Shown here piece after piece: positions 1-4,453 of a DNA stretch of 5,929 nucleotides. The translations under genes and the position numbers were made by a program. The DNA lies in NCBI GenBank assembly GCA_018677115.1, contig JAHHOC010000195.1, positions 1 to 5,929 on the forward strand, read 5' to 3'. Positions within the stretch are counted from its first letter, which is position 1. Each line of letters begins with the position of its first letter. The notes under the pieces were generated by a model. It was given only the letters and a program-made list of their open reading frames with translations, was not told the origin of the DNA and ran no database searches. This stretch comes from Arenicella sp. (lineage in GTDB: Bacteria > Pseudomonadota > Gammaproteobacteria > Arenicellales > Arenicellaceae).

Positions 1-60
1 GTCTTGGTTCAACTGTGACAGCAATTGCTGGATTTCATGCTCATCAAATTTTTTAACCAT
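1..60 (-). CDS. 5' end of an unidentified gene, cut by the left edge
   Basis: An ATG at 58-60 on the minus strand opens a frame with no stop through base 1 (20 codons, beginning MVKKFDEHEIQQLL). A GGAG at 71-74 lies 10 bases upstream and can serve as ribosome binding site, and a candidate promoter lies at 104-132, so this is a credible gene start. Twenty residues are too few to name it. The hydrophilic, amphipathic start ending in a leucine-rich segment would be compatible with a pterin-4a-carbinolamine dehydratase (PhhB) N-terminus, but the conserved Trp and His residues of that family would lie outside the window, so this is only a guess. Confidence 0.55.
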   Translation of the reverse strand, partial: MVKKFDEHEIQQLLSQLNQD

Positions 61-98
61 GCCGATCAATCTCCAAATCCCAGCCACTGATGAATAGC

Positions 99-134
99 AA
101 TAAACTATGCATAGCGAGCCAGGTAAAGGCAAGC
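99..134 (-). repeat. Degenerate direct repeat, copy 1
   Basis: By eye this 36-base stretch matches 1560-1595 at about 28 of 36 positions without gaps. The matches form two blocks, AATAAACTATGCAYAGC (16 of 17) and AAAGGCAAGC (10 of 10), separated by nine bases that are essentially unrelated. Both copies sit between consecutive minus-strand genes, one on each side of the channel gene. Copy 1 also contains the perfect palindrome CTATGCATAG, which is broken by one base in copy 2. Confidence 0.6.
104..132 (-). promoter_or_regulatory. Candidate sigma70-type promoter for the left-edge gene
   Basis: On the minus strand TTGCCT (127-132) and CATAGT (104-109) are separated by 17 bases; each box matches the sigma70 consensus at four of six positions. 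Transcription would start near 97 and give a leader of roughly 37 bases to the ATG at 60. The same two boxes with the same spacing recur at 1565-1593, while the sequence between them is partly unrelated, which is how a pair of promoters would look. The box scores alone are weak. Confidence 0.35.
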
Positions 135-225
135 AATACTGGAAAGATGCGGCACTCAGTCCGTATCCCGGCTCTGCTTATCCGGGTGCACGATCAGACC
201 GATGACGTATCAAAACCAACAACCA

Positions 226-1302
226 CTAACCGCGCTCAGGAAGTTCCTTGATATAGAGGTCATGTTGCGAGAAAGGAATTTCTATTGCTTCAGCATTGAA
301 ACGATTATAGATAGCGCGCAGCAATTCGTGAGTCGTGATGCCGCGTAATGCGGGTTCCCTTACCCAGCACAGCAGTTCGAAATTGAGGCTCGATCCGCCA
401 AATTCACGAAAGCGAACGCGATGCGCGGGCTCATTGCATACTTTTTCATTGGCGTCGCCGATTTCCATCAACAGGGCTTCGACCTGGTCGATATCCGAGC
501 CATAGGCAACACCGACCTTAACCCGGATTCGGTACTTTGGATCGGGTCCACCTGACTCGTTGATTATTTTAGTGTTACTCATAATAGAGTTGGGCACGGT
601 GATTTCGACATCGTCTCGCGTCAGCAGTCTGGTGCTGCGAATCCCAATATGAGTGATCTCGCCACGCTCGCCCGAGTCGAGCACTACATAATCACCAATC
701 TTGTAAGGCGCATCAGCAATAATAAACACACCCGAAAACAGGTTTGCCAAGGTGTCCTTGGCGGCGAAGCCGACGGCAACGCCGACTATGCCAGCAGATG
801 CCAGCCAGGCGGTCATGTCTATGCCCCAGGCGGAAAAGACCGCATAGATGGCAATCACGGAAATAACGATCACAACCAGGTTATTGAATAGCAACAGCGT
901 CTGCGCCGAGATGATCCGAAAGCGAGTGCTCTTTGCAAGATACCTCAGTATCAACTGCAACAGGCGAATCAGGAACAGCGTCCATATAATCAAAGCAATG
1001 GATTTTAGTATCGAAAACACAACGCCTTCATAGGGCTCACCGAACGCAAGCATGTTAGTAGCTAGCGCGAGACCGAGCAGCAGAACAGAGGTATATATTG
1101 GCCCATGCAGAATTCCCAGTACCTCATCGTCGAAGGTCATTCGCGTGCGCGCGAACAGCTTGCGCAATGTGGTCACAGCAAAACGATCGATGATCCAGGC
1201 CACCAGTAATGATGCGATCACGACAGTCAGTGCCTGCAGCCACGCGTTATCGCCGAGAAGACCGAGGTAAGGCCCGAGTCTATCCTGCCACTGGTTTAGC
1301 AT
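226..1302 (-). CDS. MscS-family mechanosensitive ion channel
   Basis: This 358-residue inner-membrane protein belongs to the MscS family, whose members open under membrane tension and release small osmolytes during hypo-osmotic shock. Hydrophobic segments lie at about 21-40, 70-88, 97-121, 135-157 and 164-195, so it has about five membrane helices instead of the three of E. coli MscS. The last is the pore helix, with the Gly/Ala pattern AGIVGVAVGFAAKDTLANLF (170-189), followed by the beta domain start APYKIGDYV (198-206). The C-terminal alpha/beta domain ends near IEIPFSQHDLYI (340-351), which is typical. By alignment to E. coli MscS, pore leucines 105 and 109 correspond to V175 and F179, and hinge Gly113 to D183. 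The ATG at 1302 gives a complete N-terminus but has no clear Shine-Dalgarno sequence. It appears monocistronic. The family is certain; the paralogue type and conductance cannot be told. Confidence 0.93.
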   Translation of the reverse strand: MLNQWQDRLGPYLGLLGDNAWLQALTVVIASLLVAWIIDRFAVTTLRKLFARTRMTFDDEVLGILHGPIYTSVLLLGLALATNMLAFGEPYEGVVFSILKSIALIIWTLFLIRLLQLILRYLAKSTRFRIISAQTLLLFNNLVVIVISVIAIYAVFSAWGIDMTAWLASAGIVGVAVGFAAKDTLANLFSGVFIIADAPYKIGDYVVLDSGERGEITHIGIRSTRLLTRDDVEITVPNSIMSNTKIINESGGPDPKYRIRVKVGVAYGSDIDQVEALLMEIGDANEKVCNEPAHRVRFREFGGSSLNFELLCWVREPALRGITTHELLRAIYNRFNAEAIEIPFSQHDLYIKELPERG

Positions 1303-1559
1303 TTGATGAACTTAACCAAATGCCGAGTACGCCGGGTCCGATTGTGCTTCGCGCTCATATCAGCGTAATTTGCAAACATCATTGCTATGACCTTGAAAAA
1401 AGCCAGCAGATTGCCAGCCGGGTAGCCAAACACAATATGCATCCGCAGTCGTTGCTGCCTCAGCAGCCCGTTCAGGATGCAATTGTGGTTAGAACCTTGT
1501 TGGTGGTAATTTATTGTCACGCTGCTTCAGCCCTGTATTCGAGCACGTTAGCTGATCAT

Positions 1560-1595
1560 AATAAACTATGCACAGCAATGGATTGAAAGGCAAGC
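1560..1595 (-). repeat. Degenerate direct repeat, copy 2
   Basis: This is the partner of 99-134, in the same orientation and 1461 bases away. The two conserved blocks lie at 1560-1576 and 1586-1595, and the nine bases between them differ from copy 1. It lies about 30 bases past the methyltransferase stop codon and about 260 bases upstream of the channel start. Confidence 0.6.
1565..1593 (-). promoter_or_regulatory. Candidate sigma70-type promoter for the channel gene
   Basis: On the minus strand TTGCCT (1588-1593) and CATAGT (1565-1570) are spaced by 17 bases, the same layout as at 104-132. A start near 1558 would give the channel mRNA an unusually long leader of about 255 bases. The long leader weakens the case that this is the only promoter. 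Confidence 0.3.
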
Positions 1596-1622
1596 GGCCT
1601 TAGCCCGGTGGGTTTTCAACCA

Positions 1623-2372
1623 TTACGTGGCCTTTCGCCACACTCTGGCCAATAGTGGCCAGCTCACGACCCTCATGCTGTCCGGCTGGCCCCAAGCCTC
1701 GGCTAACTCATTTTCTACCAACTCGAGCGGATTTCGCTTATTCATTTTCTGGTAACTGCGCGCTGCCGACCAGGTATCGAGATAGCCAATCAAGTCATTA
1801 AATGACCATTGAGCAGTCATTTCAATTGGTTCCAGCTGCAGTTCGTCAAACGGCATGACTATCCGGGCATAGCCGCTTTCAACCAGTGACCTGTCAAATG
1901 CCCAGTAGTCACCGACTATGCGGTTATGAAAGTGGGCGATAATGGCATCAATTTCGCTGTTAATACTAACCAGCCAATAGGTCCACACAGCGAGCACGCC
2001 CTGGTCTTTGAGCACACGGTTTGCTTCCCTGGTGAACGCCTCAAGATCAAACCAATGTAGCGCTTGCGCCACGGTAATCAGGTCCACCGAATTGCTCTCG
2101 ATACCACTGTCTTCAGCGCTTGCCACTGCATAACGGACGCCTGCAACTGGAATAGCGCTGGCAATCTGATTGGCACTGGCATCGGTGGCAATGACTTCTG
2201 CAAAATAGCTGGCCAGCCCACGTGCTGATTGACCGGAACCGGTGGCACAGTCCCAAGCACGATCTAGACTAGCGCACCTTGAGGCCAAATGCGAAAACAG
2301 CTGTGCCGGGTAAATTGGCCGGAAGGCACTGTATTGTTCTGAGTGACCGGAAAAATGATCCTCAAAGGTCAT
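1623..2372 (-). CDS. Class I SAM-dependent methyltransferase
   Basis: This 249-residue soluble protein has a Methyltransf_11-type Rossmann fold and should transfer a methyl group from S-adenosylmethionine to an unknown acceptor. The N-terminus (DHFSGHSEQYSAFRPIYP, 5-22) is typical of a subgroup related to yeast Tmt1 and Crg1 proteins. The SAM-binding motif I is WDCATGSGQSARGLA (40-54), the acidic residue after strand 2 is D64 in ATDAS, the next binding segment is A85-E87-D88, and the motif IV region is VDLITVAQALHWFD (96-109). The helix and strand of motif V follow at 111-131 (EAFTREANRVLKDQGVLAVW). Length and motif order are normal, so it looks intact. Its ATG lies inside the stop region of the upstream gene (ATGA overlap), so its translation is probably coupled to that gene; no strong Shine-Dalgarno sequence of its own is visible. 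The substrate cannot be inferred, since this subgroup is used for small acids and other small molecules. Confidence 0.88.
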   Translation of the reverse strand: MTFEDHFSGHSEQYSAFRPIYPAQLFSHLASRCASLDRAWDCATGSGQSARGLASYFAEVIATDASANQIASAIPVAGVRYAVASAEDSGIESNSVDLITVAQALHWFDLEAFTREANRVLKDQGVLAVWTYWLVSINSEIDAIIAHFHNRIVGDYWAFDRSLVESGYARIVMPFDELQLEPIEMTAQWSFNDLIGYLDTWSAARSYQKMNKRNPLELVENELAEAWGQPDSMRVVSWPLLARVWRKAT

Positions 2373-2734
2373 GATGGTACGGATGATTCTGGTTCAGGGC
2401 TACACGGTTTGATGTCAGCGAGCTTCCACACATCATAAGCAGGTTCCTCGTAGGGATGCGCGCTAACCAGCGCATGCAACGCGGCAGTTATGTTGCCGTC
2501 GTGACAGACCATTTCAACCCGATACTCGGCCACCATATGCAGGTCACCGGCTCCTTCATCGACACGTTGGCCAATATATGGCTGGCTGCCGGCAAGCGGC
2601 CGGTATTGGCCACGTCCCAGAGTTTGCCAGGCACACTGGTCATAATCGCCAATCTGGCCTGCTCCCGCTGCAAACACAGCAGCTTTCACGGATTCAAGGT
2701 GTTGTTCGGGAACAAAAAATGCGAGTTTATACAT
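2369..2734 (-). CDS. NIF3-type PII-like domain protein (COG3323 family)
   Basis: This small cytoplasmic protein of 121 residues matches the stand-alone version of the PII/CutA-like domain found inserted in some NIF3 (YqfO-type) proteins. It begins with the strand MYKLAFFVPEQHLESVKAAV (1-20), continues through GAGQIGDYDQCAWQTLGRGQY (24-44) and PYIGQ (52-56), and ends with the hallmark AHPYEEPAYDV (92-102) plus a short Pro/Ser-rich tail. The metal-binding lobes of full NIF3 proteins are absent. The family is often called a NIF3 family GTP cyclohydrolase-like or hypothetical protein, and its function is unknown. The same frame can be extended to a TTG at 2869, but the extra 45 residues do not belong to the family and would start upstream of the candidate promoter at 2772-2800, so I chose the ATG at 2734. 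It shares an ATGA overlap with the methyltransferase and likely an operon. Confidence 0.85.
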   Translation of the reverse strand: MYKLAFFVPEQHLESVKAAVFAAGAGQIGDYDQCAWQTLGRGQYRPLAGSQPYIGQRVDEGAGDLHMVAEYRVEMVCHDGNITAALHALVSAHPYEEPAYDVWKLADIKPCSPEPESSVPS

Positions 2735-2771
2735 ATTTAATCTATTTGAGAGTAGGGGTGTGTTAAACCTC

Positions 2772-2800
2772 AGGATAGTGATCAGGCTAATATGGATCAA
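2772..2800 (-). promoter_or_regulatory. Candidate promoter of the NIF3-like/methyltransferase pair
   Basis: On the minus strand TTGATC (2795-2800) and TATCCT (2772-2777) are spaced by 17 bases, each matching the sigma70 consensus at four of six positions. A transcript starting near 2765 would have a leader of about 31 bases before the ATG at 2734. This supports the shorter NIF3-like protein. Confidence 0.4.
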
Positions 2801-2879
2801 TGGCTGATTGGTCACAACAAGCGACCCCGCTTTGCAATTAAGGAGATAAAATAAGTTAGAATAGTTCAATAACCCATTG

Positions 2880-2908
2880 AAATATAATAATATAAAATAT
2901 ATTTATAT
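2880..2908. other. 29-base A/T-only tract
   Basis: Twenty-nine consecutive bases are A or T, including a TATAAT at 2883-2888 and TATAAA/ATATAT steps. It sits between the two divergent transcription units in an otherwise mixed sequence. Such tracts can act as UP elements, easily melted DNA or binding sites for nucleoid proteins such as H-NS; the sequence does not say which. No -35 box at a proper distance from the internal TATAAT was found. Confidence 0.6.
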
Positions 2909-3038
2909 CGCATTAGCCCGGCTGTCGATGGAGGCGGCACCGTAGCGCGTGCAAACACCAGTTGCAACTTCGAAACATGGCCACAGGCTTACTACCGGGA
3001 GATTAAATACGTCACATGTCAGCAAGTTATATTTCGCC

Positions 3039-3067
3039 TGATCATTGTGCTTCTTCTTTGGTAGAAT
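3039..3067 (+). promoter_or_regulatory. Candidate promoter of fadI-fadJ
   Basis: TAGAAT at 3062-3067 matches the sigma70 -10 box at five of six positions and is followed by a C/G-rich start region. The hexamer 17 bases upstream, TGATCA (3039-3044), matches the -35 box at only three of six, so the promoter may depend on an activator. Transcription would begin near 3074 and give a leader of about 60 bases. Confidence 0.4.
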
Positions 3068-3083
3068 TCGCCTCCAGTCCTAT

Positions 3084-3111
3084 GTTCAAGCCCGACCCCT
3101 GAGGGTTGAAC
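3084..3111 (+). promoter_or_regulatory. Inverted repeat in the predicted fadI leader
   Basis: GTTCAA (3084-3089) is the exact reverse complement of TTGAAC (3106-3111). Inside them CCC (3091-3093) can pair with GGG (3103-3105), giving a nine-pair stem with one bulged G at 3090 and a nine-base loop. It ends 15 bases before the fadI Shine-Dalgarno sequence. It could be a DNA operator for a fatty-acid responsive repressor (FadR- or PsrA-type) or an RNA hairpin. It is not a terminator, because no T-run follows. Confidence 0.45.
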
Positions 3112-3126
3112 TCGTCACATTAACGT

Positions 3127-3131
3127 GGAGG
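3127..3131 (+). promoter_or_regulatory. Shine-Dalgarno sequence that fixes the fadI start
   Basis: GGAGG lies five bases upstream of the ATG at 3137. The same frame also has a GTG at 3125, but that codon abuts this site, which would then be inside the coding region. The ATG is therefore the likely start. Confidence 0.8.
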
Positions 3132-3136
3132 AAGTT

Positions 3137-4429
3137 ATGTCAGTACCCGCAGCAGACCGTGTCGCCATAGTCGCCGGATTACGCACACCGTTTCAGCGTA
3201 TTGCCACCGGCTACAGCAAGGTCACCGCAAGGGCGTTGAGTTCGCACCTGGTTGCCGAACTGGTGGAGCGTGCAGATATGGATCGGCGAGAAATTGAATT
3301 GCTGGTGTTCGGCCAGGTTGTCATGGCGCCGGATGCCCCGAATATTGCTCGCGAGGTTGTTATGGGCGCAAATTTGCCGGTGGAGGTTGATGCATACAGC
3401 ATTTCACGGGCCTGCGCCACCAGTTACCAGACCACGGTCGATGTATATCATAATATCATCAGCGGAAATGTTGATGTTGGTATCGCCGGGGGTTGTGATG
3501 TGATGTCGCAACCACCGATCAGCTTTAATAAGAAGATGACCGAGGCAATGGTGCGCTCCAGTTACAGCAAGACGATGGGCGCGAAACTAAAAGCCTTTAA
3601 AGGTATTGGCCTTAAAGACATCATGCCCGTTCAACCGGCGATCAAGGATCCATCCGGTGACTATACAATGGGAGAGGCGGCAGAAAAAATGGCCAAGGAG
3701 AACGGTATATCGCGCGAGGCACAGGACAAAGTTGCTCACCACAGCCATGTCAATTCAAGCAAAGCATGGGCGGAAGGCTGGTTTGCAGAACAGGTGATGA
3801 ATGTGATCCTCGGTCCCGAGTACAAAGCGGTTTCGACCGACAACCTGGTACGCTCTGATTCGCAATTGGATAAGTACGCCAAACTGCGCCCGGTTTTCGA
3901 CCGCAGCAATGGTTCCGTAACAGCGGCCAACAGTTCGCCGCTGACTGACGGAGCCAGCGCAGTGTTGATGATGCGCGAATCCAAGGCTAAAGCGCTCGGT
4001 TACTCTCCACTTGGCTATATTAAGAGTTATGCGTTTGTGGGCATAGATCCGAACTGGCAGATGCTGATGGGTCCGTCGTTTGCAACCCCCAAGGCATTGG
4101 ATCGGGCGGGATTGACGCTGGCGGATATGGACCTGATTGACATGCATGAGGCTTTCGCGGCGCAGATACTCTCCAATACCCAGGCCTTTGAATCAAAGCA
4201 GTTTGCCGAACAGCGATTAAATCGCAGTGCGGCGGTGGGCGAAATTGACTGGGATAAATTCAATGTCAGCGGGAGTTCCATTTCGCTGGGACATCCTTTT
4301 GCCGCTACCGGCGCCAGACAGCTCACGCAGATGCTATATGACCTTAAAAGAACAGACGGCAATCTCGGGTTGATCACCGCTTGTGCCGCCGGTGGGCTCG
4401 GCGCAGCGATCGTAGTCGAGCGCAATTAA
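3137..4429 (+). CDS. fadI: Acetyl-CoA C-acyltransferase, FadI-type beta subunit of the beta-oxidation complex
   Basis: This 430-residue thiolase (E. coli FadI has 436) cleaves 3-ketoacyl-CoA with CoA to give acetyl-CoA and a shortened acyl-CoA, the last step of each beta-oxidation cycle. The nucleophilic Cys is C93 in SRACATSYQ (90-98). The second motif is DMHEAFAAQ (335-343), with the His337 found in the FadI/HADHB branch where many thiolases have Asn. The catalytic His386 lies in GHPFAATGAR (385-394) and the second Cys, C416, in TACAAGGLGAA (414-424). The N-terminal signature RVAIVAGLRTPF (8-19) and VFGQVV (57-62) are also FadI-like. All catalytic residues are present and the gene is complete. 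It should pair with the FadJ encoded 24 bases downstream in a soluble alpha/beta complex. A leader inverted repeat and divergent promoter suggest regulation by a fatty-acid responsive factor, but no such gene is in view. Confidence 0.95.
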   Translation: MSVPAADRVAIVAGLRTPFQRIATGYSKVTARALSSHLVAELVERADMDRREIELLVFGQVVMAPDAPNIAREVVMGANLPVEVDAYSISRACATSYQTTVDVYHNIISGNVDVGIAGGCDVMSQPPISFNKKMTEAMVRSSYSKTMGAKLKAFKGIGLKDIMPVQPAIKDPSGDYTMGEAAEKMAKENGISREAQDKVAHHSHVNSSKAWAEGWFAEQVMNVILGPEYKAVSTDNLVRSDSQLDKYAKLRPVFDRSNGSVTAANSSPLTDGASAVLMMRESKAKALGYSPLGYIKSYAFVGIDPNWQMLMGPSFATPKALDRAGLTLADMDLIDMHEAFAAQILSNTQAFESKQFAEQRLNRSAAVGEIDWDKFNVSGSSISLGHPFAATGARQLTQMLYDLKRTDGNLGLITACAAGGLGAAIVVERN

Positions 4430-4453
4430 CTAATTACACGAAGCGGACAAAAT

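Larger units (their letters stand above)
1303..1622. other. Intergenic region between methyltransferase and channel genes
   Basis: These 320 bases contain repeat copy 2 with its candidate minus-strand promoter near the right end, leaving a predicted leader of about 255 bases ahead of the channel gene. A 74-codon minus-strand frame (GTG at 1520 to TAA at 1296) and a plus-strand frame reaching 1586 pass through, but neither has a good ribosome binding site or a recognisable protein, so I leave both unannotated. I saw no hairpin followed by a T-run for either neighbour. Confidence 0.6.
2735..3136. other. Divergent intergenic region
   Basis: About 400 bases separate the start of the minus-strand NIF3-like gene from the start of plus-strand fadI. 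It contains candidate promoters in both directions, a pure A/T tract near the middle, and an inverted repeat in the predicted fadI leader. The 9-mer GCCTGATCA occurs once on each strand (minus at 2779-2787, plus at 3036-3044), in each case within the promoter region. I saw no tRNA-like fold or credible small gene; the only ATG frame noted (2929) is five codons long. Confidence 0.7.

Noticed and set aside
167..186. CCCGG...CCGGG hairpin downstream of the channel gene as a terminator
   Set aside because: The stem is only five pairs with a ten-base loop, and no T-run follows on the minus strand.
1296..1520. 74-codon minus-strand frame with a GTG start, whose TAA overlaps the channel ATG
   Set aside because: The overlap resembles translational coupling, but there is no good ribosome binding site, the composition (many His, Asn and Arg, no clear fold) is unlike the neighbouring proteins, and I recognise no family. 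Conservation in relatives would be needed to revive it.
1209..1586. 125-codon plus-strand frame antisense to the channel start and across the intergenic gap
   Set aside because: It overlaps the N-terminal coding part of a well-supported gene on the other strand, has no recognisable domain and no clear ribosome binding site.
1623..1640. GTGGC...GCCAC hairpin at the end of the methyltransferase gene as a terminator
   Set aside because: The five-pair stem lies inside the last codons and no T-run follows.
2735..2869. 45-residue N-terminal extension of the NIF3-like protein from a TTG
   Set aside because: The family starts at the MYKLAFFVP strand. The extension uses a rare start codon and crosses the candidate promoter.
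3010..3120. CGTCACAT occurring twice (3010-3017 and 3113-3120) as a possible operator pair
   Set aside because: It is an eight-base match without symmetry or helical phasing I could defend; chance is a sufficient explanation.
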